Assembly (NCBI GenBank): GCA_022266195.1
Contig: WHVY01000007.1
Span: 3,224,001 to 3,288,000, forward strand
DNA: 64,000 nucleotides
Direction: 5' to 3'
Source of the DNA: Tetranychus cinnabarinus
Taxonomy: Eukaryota > Arthropoda > Arachnida > Trombidiformes > Tetranychidae
Part shown: piece after piece, positions 13,529 through 25,100 of the stretch
Layout of the letters: each line of letters begins with the position of its first letter
How positions within the stretch are numbered: the first letter of the stretch is position 1
The notes under the pieces: model-generated
Databases searched by the model: none
Seen by the model: the letters and a program-made list of their open reading frames with translations, nothing else
What the model was told of the DNA's origin: nothing
Position numbers and translations under genes: made by a program

Positions 13529-14798
13529 AGTGAACTTTTATTGCAATTGAAAAATAAGGAAATTACAAAAACAAAAGCTAAAAAATGTGTTGATTCAATG
13601 CATTTATATACCCGTTATTAACATGCACAATGAGGCATGGTAAATTAGTATTTCTATACCTGATTTTAATCAATTTATACTTAATCTGATCTCTTAGCGA
13701 TCCAAAAGTCATCTAATATCCCTTTAAAGTTATACGAATTAAGTTTAGTCCGTGGAAATGTGATCTTAAAGACATTAATTATTTGTTCATGGGTTCTTTT
13801 TATTGGTATAAAATTTTAACTTAAAATGTTTAGAATAAAAATTAATAATGTTTTGAATTGTATTTGGTATTGATTTATTTAAATAAATTTCTGCAAAATA
13901 ATTTCGAATCATTACCAGAGTTGAAGTTATTTTTTACGCAAAGGTTAATTTCGTTTCCATATTGTTGAATAAGCAATAGATTAGATAGATTCGGTAACAC
14001 TTTAACCACCATAAGTATAGTTGATTAGTTCAATCAAATAAGGATTTAATTTACTATTGTAACCCAATGATATCAATACTATAACTGAGAGAAATGGTTC
14101 AATGTAGAAATAATAAACACTAAACAATCATTAACATTTTTTTTCATTTATCAACTAAAAATGAGATTAGCTTGATTTTCACGAAAAATTTAAACCCATT
14201 CTTCTCAAAATTGTGATTAAAGTCAAATTTCACTTTACCACGAAAAGGTGTTAAAAGCCATAATAATAATCTATTATTAGCTTATTTAGATTAAAATACA
14301 TGGGATCTGATAAGTAAAAAAAAATAAATGAGAAGATTTTCTGGTAAAATATGATTTTTATCTAATTTTATGTAAAGAATCAAGGTTTTGTTATTGAAAA
14401 TGGAAGCTGCAAAGCATTTTGTGTTCATTTACCATGCATTCACTGGACCGATCAATGAAATGCAGCAGGTTGGTTTTGGATCAATCTAGATGTGATTTGA
14501 ATGTACTTGTGTGACTGTGTCTTATTTGTGGATCAATCAATTAACCGCATTTCCCTGGCCTTCAATCAATAGGTCTTCCATTTTGCTGGGTAAGTTCCTT
14601 TAAAAAGTAAGGGAGTCAAAGTTTATTGACCAGTGTTTTTACGAGTCTCAATAAGGTTAAATGCATAATGGTTGGTTTAGAAATACATTATATATATATC
14701 ATTTGAATATATATATATAAATATTTATATTATTTTCGCTTTTCTTTAAAAGGGAAGAATAAGTGTCATTTATTTTTACTCTGTTTTGAAATTGTGAT
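13529..14798. other. Intergenic between convergent Gpi and myotrophin
   Basis: Both flanking genes end here. No coding potential was recognised. An AATAAA at about 13835 may serve Gpi. An AT-dinucleotide microsatellite (TATATATATA and AATATATATATATA runs) lies at about 14688-14731, just past the myotrophin stop. Confidence 0.5.
14688..14731. repeat. (TA)n microsatellite
   Basis: Two short TA-dinucleotide runs separated by CATTTGAA, in the 3' flank of myotrophin. A simple sequence repeat with no other function visible. Confidence 0.7.
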
Positions 14799-15599
14799 TT
14801 ACCGTTGCTCCAATAGACTTTTGACTTCAGGTTTCTCGGCAACTTCAAGATAGCTTTTACCATCAGGTGTTTTGAGTTTCGTTTCAGCTCCAGATTCAAG
14901 TAAAAGTTTAACACAATCGGTGTGCCCTTCCCAAATTGCTGCTAAAAGAGCCGTAATACCATGTTTATCTGTTGCCTAAGATGGAATGAAAAAGAAAAGA
15001 TGACAAAACAAAAATCATTAGTAAATTCATTGAGTTGGGATATGCGTCAAGCGAATTAAAAATCATGAAACAGCCTTGAATGGTAAGTGAAGTTGATGAC
15101 AATCATGATAAGGCTGCAATGCCTATTGTTTAGAAATTAGTTGACTATTGAAAGGTATACCAGACATGTACAACAAAGCAAAAGTAGGCGAAGGCATGAA
15201 TATAAAATCAAAGTAGGACTTTATAGAGATCAACTTGATATACCAAAAGTGAACTCACATTCACATTTGCTCCAATGATGATGAGATATTCGAGGATTTC
15301 ACGTTGACCATAATCGGCAGCATATATGACAGGAGTTCTTCCATCAATTTGCTCATTAATATTGATTTTCTGGAGAAGAGAAGACAAAAAAGCGCAATCG
15401 ATGATAAATCTTTTGTTCACTCACAATTTGGGAAACATGCAGAGCGTTCTGGTTTTTAGATAACATCATTTAAATGAAAAATAAACGTAAAGCTACAAAG
15501 GAGAATAATGAAATTTTCCGATCTTACATGTGTCTTAATCAATTCTTTAACCTGCTCAAGATCACCATTTTTAACACTCCAGACAAGATCATTAGACAT
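14799..15599 (-). CDS. Mtpn: Myotrophin (V-1), ankyrin-repeat protein
   Basis: Small ankyrin-repeat protein that in animals binds actin capping protein CapZ and blocks barbed-end capping; also linked to NF-kB. Three exons in transcript order: 15599-15528, 15369-15259, 14975-14799, all phase 0, total 119 residues against about 118 in the vertebrate protein. The start MSNDLVWSVKNGDLEQVKEL matches the family's N-terminal half-repeat. The middle exon gives RTPVIYAADYGQREILEYL and GANVN, and the last exon TDKHGITALLAAIWEGH followed by CVKLLLESGA. These are complete ankyrin repeats with normal spacing. The gene lies tail-to-tail with Gpi. The assignment rests on length and on the order of repeats. 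Confidence 0.93.
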
Positions 15600-17807
15600 G
15601 TTGAATAGAAGGTGTGCTAAGACACTAATCAGATGATGATAATAATAACGATGTTCAAATTTGGTAGACAAAATTGGATTACACTATTAAATGTCTTATT
15701 CTTGGTCCAACTTGATTCTGATAAACAACAGGATTGATTGAGTTGAACAGTTCCAATAAAAGACGGTTAAAATAACACAAATGATGATTACAAAATTTTC
15801 TTTACAAATGAGTATAAAAGTATCAAAAGAAGATAATAATCAGAGTTTTACCACAATTAAACATAAATCTGTCAAGATTCACAAATTGAGCTGTTCTTTC
15901 AGCTGATAGAGATATTAAGCATCATTAAATTTTTATTTATTTATATGCTTCTACGCAAGTCCGTCCTTGTTGCGGGGTAAAGAGGCAGAGTCTACGCAAT
16001 CCAAAGGTAGTCTGACAACCTTGTGAGAAGTTACTTTAATAGGAATGGTTGGTTGATATTAATACATTTGGCTAATTGATCATTGAAAGAGTCAAGAATA
16101 CTTTTTCCATTCGAGCTTACTATGACATTCCCCTTCCGAATTTTCATGCAATTTTTACTGGCCAACAATCGCCTGTTATCGCTCCCATCCGTTGTAAATT
16201 GTCATTCATTTTAAGCAATAAAGTAAGTAATGTAGGTTTTTTAATCTAACTTTGTTTTGCCGAAATTCATTTGTGATTTGCGTTTTGCTTTGTAATCCGT
16301 AATTTTGCAGGTCAGTTCGTCTGTAGTTTTCATTTGATATTCCGTTGTGTAAACGAAATCAAAAATTTTTAATGACTAATGAAAGGAAGTGTCTCTTAGG
16401 TCAACTTTGAAAATGGTGAAATTGTCAATTTTAATGGAGATCTCTCTAGCAAAAGATGGAGATCAATGAACATTAAAGTTGAAAGTTTAAGATGATATAA
16501 AATTGTAATAGGATAAAAAAAAAATGAAACGGTATGCTTGGGCAAGTATGCAACTTGCTCGACTTTGTCAATTTACCGAAAGCGGTCTGAGTTGAAACGA
16601 ATTGTAGACAGAGTTCTCATTAATCACGACTCCCTTTTCACAATTGTATTTTTCATGATCATGATACAGATTTCTTGGATTAATCTTATCGGGAACATCC
16701 ATACATTTACTAAGAAAGTTCCTTTCTGATCTAACATGTATTATGTTGATAATTCAGTTGTGTCAAACATATTTTTCACTATTTGTGTTTCCATCAGACA
16801 GTAAAGGCATTTACTTTCTATGCATCTGAACCTTAAAAGTGATGGCTTAGTTTCTAGTCGAGTTGCCGAAAAATTTCTTTCCATAAATTAAGGGTAACTT
16901 TTGGACAATTATTAGACAACGAAAAAAATGTTTAGAAATGTTTGCGGAAACTTACAAGCTTTCCTCGTTTGATGGCAGCAGCAGTTGTCTTGATAATTTT
17001 CTGGTTTGTTTTGATTTGCGGCAACTGTTTCTGTTTTTTGTTTTAGATTGCTTCTCCTAAATATAACTTATATTACTCATATTTCAATTTAATTTTAGGT
17101 TTGTCAATGAGTTTTATGCCATGTGATGCCACTGGTGAGGCGCTAATAATGATACTAACTTGTGACAAATAAAGAAGTAGCTCAACTCTAAAGGGTAAGT
17201 TAATTTCAACTTGAATAGAGATCAGTTCTGATTTTCCTCTTCTGTCATCTCTGATTCGAGTTAACCGTTAAATTATTTCCCAATTTTATTTCTGATGATC
17301 AAATATCCTAATCTGGCTATGACTGCAATTTCAAAGGCTTACAGGTTAAAAGATTCTGAAAGTCTGCTATTTGTTTGCTAAGTCTTTCTTCGACTGCTGT
17401 TCAAATTAGTTTTTGGCCTTTGATTGCAAGTTATTAGTCAAATTTGGATCCTCTAAAAGGCATTCCTGATTTTTTTGTTGTGTATTTTCAAGGCTTATTT
17501 TGGTCCTATTCATGGCTGCTCGTTTTGATCTAACATGGCATACTTTTCACTAGCCTATTTATTGCATTTTTTCTTGATAAAATCGATTCAAAAATATCAA
17601 TTGCTCATCGCCCTAATTGGATTACATACTTACTTACTATTTTAGGAACCAAAGTTAATTTTACATTTGTTCACAATGGATATACTCAACTCCAATCTGG
17701 TCCAAAAAACTGCGGAATATAAACAATTCATCACCAAAAGGAGTCTCAAGCATATTATTCAATATTGAACATCTTAAACAATCAATTTTTCAGGACCTAA
17801 GTACCAA
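15600..17807. other. Intergenic between divergent myotrophin and GT49 genes
   Basis: About 2.2 kb with no recognised coding sequence. It should contain both promoters and perhaps noncoding 5' exons of the GT49 gene (there is a T-rich acceptor-like stretch ending TTTTAG near 17045). A relatively GC-rich patch at about 15955-16025 contains CTACGCAA twice, about 60 bases apart; I could not identify it as a known RNA gene. Confidence 0.4.
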
Positions 17808-20260
17808 ATGTTGATCACTAAGCTGTATAAATTATTTGCCAGATTATCAAGAGGCACAAGCTCATTCCAAATTGTTTTGATATCTATTGGTTTGCATTGT
17901 CTGGCATCCATATTGATAATTTATTTTCATTTATCTCAATATTTAGACGAAAGTAGAAGGTTTGTTTACAATTATTTGTTTTAGAGTAAAATTTTGTTTA
18001 TTAATTCGATTTCATTGTTTTTTTTTGCAGATCTGAACCTTTTGCTATTCCTAAACAAGGAGGAATCACTTTGCATCGCAGAATAGATGGAGTCAACTTG
18101 ATAATCAATGACATTATCGATGAAAAGAATATCACTTATCATGGATGGTGGCTTGACCATTACAAGTTTCACCATAGTATTCAATGTTTCGAAAGTAAAT
18201 TGGTAAAATGTGTCACCGTAAGTCCAAATCATTTTTACCGACAATAACAATTCTAATAACAAATTTTAAAATATTTAAAATTACCAGGTTTTTTCAACTG
18301 AGTGTAAGATTGATGGTGTCCGAGCTATGTATCAATATATTCCAATCAAAAGAGGCTATCCTTTGACTTCAATAGAGATTTCTTTAAAATCTTTCGCTCC
18401 GCATCTTACTGAACAAGTAAGAATATTTTCAATCAGAATTTAATTCATCATAACACATATTTACTAACCATTATGTCAATATATGATTCTCATTCTAATC
18501 TTTTTTTATTTCAGACTGACGAAGGAGTCTATGGACTACATGCATTGGTTCATTTAACAAGTGGACAATCTGAATATGTGAGGTAATTCTATTTTTTCAA
18601 GTAAATGATACTTCGAAATTTTATCAATAACAAATTTTTGTTTCATTATCTAGAATTAATTTTCCTGCAAATCTTGATGATTGGACTAAACGAACAACAT
18701 CTTATTCTACTCCACCTGGAACCTCAATTGTTGAAATTACCATAATGGTGCTCTGTTTTGGTTACACAGGAACAGTCTCTTTCTCCGAAATTTTAATAGT
18801 TCCTAATGGTAAAATTTAAGAATATTATTTTAGCTTCTTTGTTTAATTTATTTTGTAAATTATTCTTTAGAGCTCAAAGCTACACAAAAACGCAATGATC
18901 TTGTAGCTGACTGTGTTTCTGATGGATATGAGGATAGACCATTGAGTGATTCACCAAAATGCAAAACTATCAACTTCCCTTTACCAGAAACAACCTTTAA
19001 ATTTATAGAACACTCCATTACTTTAATAACTCAAGTTTCAATGGATCGAATCTCAATATTAGAGAAAACGTTATCATCTTGGGATGGTCCTGTATCGATT
19101 TCAATATTTGTTCCTATCAATAACACAAATGAAGGTTTGAAAGATTGGCAAAGGTGAAATAATTTTCATTGTTTACATTTACATTTTTATCTTGTATAAT
19201 TTGTATTAATTAATTCATTTTATAACTAATGAAATTAATCTCTTAGCTTATACTTGGAGAAAAAACTGCGAAAGTTGCAACTTTGCCATAAAAGTAGTAT
19301 TTCAATAATGCTTTGTCCCACTGATGATCAAATGTATCCTATCAATAAGATGAGAAATATTGCGATTGCAAATGCGAAAACTCGTTTCATTATGCTGCTT
19401 GACGCCGATTTTCAACCTTCACCTGATTTGGAAAAAGAATTCGTCCAAAATATTCAAGGGATTGATGTTTCATCCAAAGCGTTTGTAGTCCCAGCTTTTG
19501 AATACGTTGAAGCCCCTAAGGTATACGCTTTTTACTAACAATTTACTAACTTTTTACTATTGTAAATATAATCAATTCGTTTTCAATAATTATTCAATAT
19601 TTATTCCAACTAGGTCAATGAAGCAAGTCCTCGAAATAAAGAGGAGTTATTGCAATTAATTTTCAGAGAAGATCCATTGATCAATCCATTCAGTAAGTGT
19701 TTACCAGAATTATTTCAAAATTTAATCTTGTTTTGATTTATTCTCTTATTCAGGGTTAACTGAGTCCGTCGATGCTCATAAATTAACTAATTATTGGAAA
19801 TGGTATTCAAGTAGTAAAACTTTCCCCATTATTCAGTTTTCGGACAAATACGAGCCATATTTAATTTTAGAGTAAGTCGTATGATTACGCCTCAATTTCT
19901 TTTAAATATTTATCTTTGTTTCTGTTTCTCAGAAAAACCAAAAATATGCCCTTATTCGATGAACGATTTTCTGGATATGGAATGAATAAAGTCACTCATA
20001 CTACCGAGCTTTTTGCCTCTCAGTAAGTAATAAATGATGATTAACAAATATGGATTCTATTTCTAATTTTACCTTTTGCTTTCAGTTACACTTTATCAGT
20101 GCTTCCTAAGGCCTGGGTTATTCATCTACCTCATAGACCATCAACTTACAATCAAGATTTTCTTCAGAACTCCGATCGAAGATTGCGGAATCGTGCTCAA
20201 CGTTTCCAATTTATTAAAAACATCATTGAAAAGTACAAAATCAAACAAACAGCCTGCTAA
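17808..20260 (+). CDS. GT49 glycosyltransferase (B4GAT1/LARGE-type) with extra N-terminal beta-rich domain
   Basis: Eleven exons: 17808-17959, 18031-18217, 18288-18416, 18515-18582, 18654-18808, 18871-19153, 19247-19520, 19614-19692, 19754-19871, 19933-20022, 20086-20260. All junctions keep phase, giving 569 residues. A short basic N-terminus and one membrane helix at about 23-42 predict a type II Golgi protein. The GT49 part runs from about 290 to the end: YPINKMRNIAIANAKT, then LLDADF with the DxD metal site near 377, FDERFSGYGMNKVTH near 490, and WVIHLPHRPS near 522. Relatives transfer glucuronate or GlcA/Xyl in alpha-dystroglycan glycan synthesis; the donor here is not known. Residues about 45-285 have no counterpart in B4GAT1 and end in a pattern (TPPGTSIVEITIMV, then GYTGTVSFSEILIVP) like galactose-binding or CBM beta-sandwiches. 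The stop overlaps an AATAAA (20259-20264). Confidence 0.85.
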
Positions 20261-20584
20261 TAAAGACTTCTTATACTTTATAATCTGCATTTATACAAAC
20301 TTGAGAAAATTTCAAATTCACTTCTTTCTTTTACGCATGAAGATCTGAAACTAAACTGTACAAACTTTTTTTAATGTTTATTTCGTATTTATTTGTAGTG
20401 ATTTTTCAGCTTTGAATTGAATTTTAATGGAGATCGCAATGTTTGTCCAGATGCATTTTAGTTGTATAATGGATGGCATGAAAAAATATTAGCTCTTCAT
20501 CGAAATAATCCGAGTTGCGATTGTAAATTTTAACGTTGCAATAATTAAATTAAATATGTGCATGTCGAACTATCTTGGATTAAT
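20261..20584. other. Short convergent intergenic
   Basis: 324 bases between the 3' ends of the GT49 gene and Fuz. It holds the presumed polyadenylation sites of both genes; TTTATT motifs near 20379-20392 read as AATAAA on the minus strand. Nothing else is seen. Confidence 0.5.
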
Positions 20585-21814
20585 TTAAGGCCTGAGTTTT
20601 TTTTCCTTGTTGATCAAGGCTAATGTTTTATCACCAATCTTCTTAAGCTCACTTAGCTGTTTCTCTAATGGCAATAAGAGAAAAATTTTGAAGTTATTTG
20701 ATTCACAAAAATAACCTTTGTAGTTTGCAAATTTGACATAACAGTCCAGATGAAAATTAGATAGCGATGAATCAGATTGTCTATCTAGAGAAAGTTCAGT
20801 TAATTTGAGTAGGTCTCTAACTTTAACTGAATCAAGAGAACCAAGTAAAGTGAATATGTTTCTGTCTTGACGACAGATTACTAGGTTAATGATATTCTCA
20901 TTTAGATTTAAAGGAATTCGTTTTTCGACAACAATTTTCCGAAACATTTCCTGATCTTTACGAGATTCGCGAAGAGGTTCTACGATCGATTCCTTTAGCT
21001 GTTGCATTGTTGGAGCTTCTCCACAAAGAAAGACGATTATCATTTTTGGTGCAACCAAAAACACAACCAAGCGAACAGGATTATTTGGACAATTTTCTGG
21101 TAAATAAATAGTCGTTTCTCGTGAACGGGCTGAATTACTTTCACTCAAGTTGAATGAATTGACCAAGTTTACAATCAATAAACCATCGCGCGTTGTCGCA
21201 ATTTTTGTCCACCAATGTTTCGTAGCACAAACAACACGTCGACGAGCAATCAGACAACAGTATTGGCTAGATGCAAGACGAGCGGCAGTATCGACGAGTG
21301 GTTCCATGAAAGAAGTAGCCCATGATTCAGTCAAAATATATTCAAATTTTTGTAGGCACAATTGAAGACTATGACCAGAGTAAAGTTGGTCAAGGATATA
21401 ATCGATAGCAGGAAAAGCTGGTCTCAGACTTGATTTGAGACTTTCTGTGTTTGTTTCAATCAGTTTGGAAAGTCCGCATGTCAGTATGATAGTGTCAAAG
21501 ATAAAATCCAGAAGACGATCCATAGCTGATGAATTAAGATCCCTAAAAGAAGTAGAATGGTCGACAGTAGTGACTAATATCAACACAATTGATCCGCGAA
21601 ATATTTTCCAGTGAATTGAGCTGTTTTTTGTAAATGTTGACCTGAGATTGGCATCATTGAGTCTACTGAACAAGTTGACACTATTAAGTGAAGCCATCTT
21701 AACAAAGGGAATCCCCTCGGATGAAATCGTACTCTTCTGGCGGCAGAATAATGGTATGCCTCCAGAGGCTGAAACTCCAATCAAATTAATTGACATTTTG
21801 ATAGATATGAACAA
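20585..21814 (-). CDS. fuz: Fuzzy planar cell polarity protein (CPLANE component)
   Basis: Fuz is a planar-cell-polarity effector. With Inturned it acts in the CPLANE complex, which recruits intraflagellar-transport cargo and acts as a Rab GEF for ciliogenesis. The frame is one uninterrupted exon of 409 residues, close to vertebrate FUZ (418). The N-terminus INLIGVSASGGIPLFCRQ, then PFVKMASLNSVNLFSRL and WKIFRGSIVLILVT, matches the first longin domain of FUZ closely. A further match, ARRRVVCATKHWW, corresponds to the SGRVVAATEGWW region. The C-terminal half is more diverged, as usual. A second Met six codons in (21796) is an alternative start. It shares a 367-base divergent promoter with Med14. 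Confidence 0.88.
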   Translation of the reverse strand: MFISIKMSINLIGVSASGGIPLFCRQKSTISSEGIPFVKMASLNSVNLFSRLNDANLRSTFTKNSSIHWKIFRGSIVLILVTTVDHSTSFRDLNSSAMDRLLDFIFDTIILTCGLSKLIETNTESLKSSLRPAFPAIDYILDQLYSGHSLQLCLQKFEYILTESWATSFMEPLVDTAARLASSQYCCLIARRRVVCATKHWWTKIATTRDGLLIVNLVNSFNLSESNSARSRETTIYLPENCPNNPVRLVVFLVAPKMIIVFLCGEAPTMQQLKESIVEPLRESRKDQEMFRKIVVEKRIPLNLNENIINLVICRQDRNIFTLLGSLDSVKVRDLLKLTELSLDRQSDSSLSNFHLDCYVKFANYKGYFCESNNFKIFLLLPLEKQLSELKKIGDKTLALINKEKKLRP

Positions 21815-22181
21815 AATGAGTTGTGGTTATTGACAGCTGAAAGAAATCAACAAATATGCAGAAAAATTCGAAACATCACGAATAAAAACTTGCAAGTCTT
21901 TGTTGAACTCTAGGATTATTTGTAAATATCAAATTTTTTTGATTGAAATGATTTACAATCCATTATTCAATCAATTGTAACAAATGCAGGTTGAAAAACT
22001 AAAATTCAACTCAATTTTAAAAGGATTCCGAATCGGAATTTCCGATATATCGAAGTGGTTATCGATATAATGTATCGATTCAGTATTCAGTCCCCGGTAT
22101 TGATACCAATAGTGAGTCCGTCATTTCTTGCTTAGGTTGGTGAGTTTCTTCCTGAGTGATAGATTTTTAATTTATTTAATC
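21815..22181. promoter_or_regulatory. Bidirectional promoter Fuz/Med14 with DRE palindrome
   Basis: The region between the two start codons holds a perfect 8-base palindrome TATCGATA at 22060-22067, identical to the DRE core bound by DREF/BEAF-32 in Drosophila housekeeping promoters. Related GATATATCG (about 22044) and TATCGATT (22073) stand close by. A second, imperfect-centre palindrome ATTCCGA-A-TCGGAAT occupies 22025-22039. The clustering of these motifs in 60 bases within a divergent promoter suggests shared regulation. The sites are seen; their use in this animal is inferred. Confidence 0.6.
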
Positions 22182-25100
22182 ATGGCTCTCGTGGAAACTA
22201 ATTCATTCCAGAATCGACCAATGTCGATGCCGACCATGTCTTTATCAAGACTGGTTGATTTCACCGTGCAACGTACTTACCATGAGCTTCTTATACTAAC
22301 TGACCTGTAAGTTTCTTTTTGGCTTATCATTTACTGTTTTTCAATGCAACATTTTTGGTAGCCATGTTGTGTTCATGTTTATCGTTGATTACTATCTATT
22401 TCATTCACTCATTTGATTATGTTTATGTATTTTTATTCCAAAATCTCTAAAGACTACCACAAAAATCTGACATTGAAAGGAAAATAGAAATTATTAGCTT
22501 TGCCAATCGAACTAGACAACTTTTCATTCGGTTATTGGCTCTTGTCAAATGGGCTGGAAGTGCTTCAAAAGTAGAAAAATGTTCGGTAAGTGTTACATTT
22601 AATTTAATTCAGTTGATATTATTTCTCCATTTCAACTTCACTAAACTCTATTTCATTGATCTTTTCATTATTTCATCTCAAGACAATCGTGGCTTTTCTC
22701 AACAAGCAAGCTATGTTTTTCATAGAAACAGCAGATTCCTTAGCCAAGATGGCTCGAGAAAATTTAGTTCAAGCAAGGTATCTATTCTCTATTTTATCTT
22801 CGATTTTAATTTTATCATCGTCTATTTAACTGCAATCTATTAATTTCACAGGCTTCCTGCTCTCCAACTGCCGGCTGCGGTTGAGGTACTCACTCTTGGC
22901 TCTTATACCCGGCTGCCAACATGCATAAGAGTAAGTTGTCTTGATATAGATGATATTAGTTATGAAAATATCTAATTTTTAATATTATTGCTTTGAATTT
23001 TAGGATAGAATAGTTCCTCCTGATTCCATTACTCCAGCTGAAAAGAAAGCAACTTTGCAGAGATTGAACCAAATTATCCAACAAAGGCTAGTGATTTCAA
23101 ATTTAAGTCCACAAATGAAAAATTTCAAAATTGGTATGTATTTTGCATAATTTTATTGATAATTCTTCGAATCTGATGATATTCTAAATAATTTTTATAT
23201 TAAAGACCACGGTAGAGTTATATTTCATGTTAATCATGAATTTGAGATGGCACTGACTTTAATGGGAGATAATCCAAACTTGCCATGGAGAGTTTTGTCA
23301 ATCGACTTTTTGGTTGAAGATAAAGAAACTGGAGGTAAGTTTAGTTATTCTGCTTTCTTTTAATTCTATGTATTAACTATTCAACGATTTTTTTTCATTG
23401 CCTAGGTGGTAAAGATCTCGTACATCCAATCCAAGTCCGATGCATTTTAGACATAATTCAATCACGTTTAAATGATAACTCCAAATCTCTATTAGATCCT
23501 TATATTGTATTACGTAAGTCTATTTATAATCTTTCCGGCTTATTATCTAACTAATTTGATTCTTATTGTCAATTTCGTAGATACTTTTTGCCTTAGTCTT
23601 CAACTTGAAGTTTTGCATGCTCAGGCAACAAGACTCAGTAGAGAAAGACTTGGAGAGCTAGTCAAGGTAGAAGAATATTTCCTTGGTAAAAAGTTATGTA
23701 TCTCATATTGGAGAAATCAAGATGACAAAAGTGAAAAGTCCGATAAAAGCGAATCAAAATCCCCGTGTAAAATTATCATTGAAATAGATAATCAAGATCA
23801 ATCCAAACTTTTGCAAGTAACACATTTGCCTGAGTTAGATGCAGATACTACTTTAAGCAACGAACCATTCAAGGTAATATTCAAAATGAATTTTTCAATA
23901 TTCAACATGTTTATTAATGTTTTTGACTTTTTTCCAGTTCGATCATTTATCCTTAGAAAAACTTCTTATTCATACAACGCATGAAAGAGCTAGACAATAT
24001 CTATCATCTATTCAAGAACAGATAAAAAATAATCAGATTGGCAAATGTTCTCTCTCGGGCTGTCCACCAGTTCTTCAAATCTCATTTGTACATGACTCTT
24101 TACCTCATGAACGGATAGCAGTGGCTGTTGACACTTTTAGCGGACAATTACTAGCAGATATACCTATGTTTGATGATCCAGAGTTGAAAGATGAACTACA
24201 AACTACAATCAAGAAAGATCCTTCCAATTGGTCTCCACTCTTAGATAAACTTAAAATTCTGGTTTATCGGGACCGGTTCAAGAGGGCAGCTGAGTATCTC
24301 TCAGTTTCAACTCATGACAGCTTACTTTGGCACTCATCTGTAAATCACCCGGTTATTAGTGACACTACTACAGCAAAACTCTACGTTCAATTCTGTCGGT
24401 ATCCAAAGAACTTTATGCTAATTACCTTTAAACCAAATCTCCGCAATAGTGAAAAAGAAATGGATTTCCGTTACTATCTGTTATCAATCGAACCAGTGCC
24501 TATTGAATTTTTTGATGACCAATCTTCGTCAGATGATCAAGATATACCGAAACTTAGTGCAAAACTCTTATCATTATTCGAAATAGATGTTCCGAGTTCA
24601 CTTGGATCTCCCAAAGCAGCCTTTGAATATTTCAACCTTGTCAATGGAGCTGGAAAAAGAAAATTGATTTGTGATGATTACAATTTAAAACGTAGCAAAA
24701 TATGCAACTCATTCACATCTGAATTTATGCATCTAGTTAATTTCTGTGATGAGAAACTTTTCTTCGGTGTCTTATCTTCTGAGTTATTGAAAAGACGGAT
24801 TTGTCACCAAGTGCGAGATTGTGACAAAGCTGGTTATATGCATTATATTGATATCACCCAATATCCACCTGACTCATTTGAGTCTGCTTCTAGATTACGC
24901 TCAAATTTAATTAGTTGCACCATTCGCTTACAATCCAGAGGTATCTATAAAATTTGGGTGGTCTCGTTAACCTTTTTCAATAGTCCAGTACTTAATCAAA
25001 CTCCTAGAGATGCAACACAGAAGAAAGTTGTCTGCATGGTGTATGATTTTTCAACCGGTTTTCATTCTCAACTAGTACAAATGATTAATGATCTTCATAA

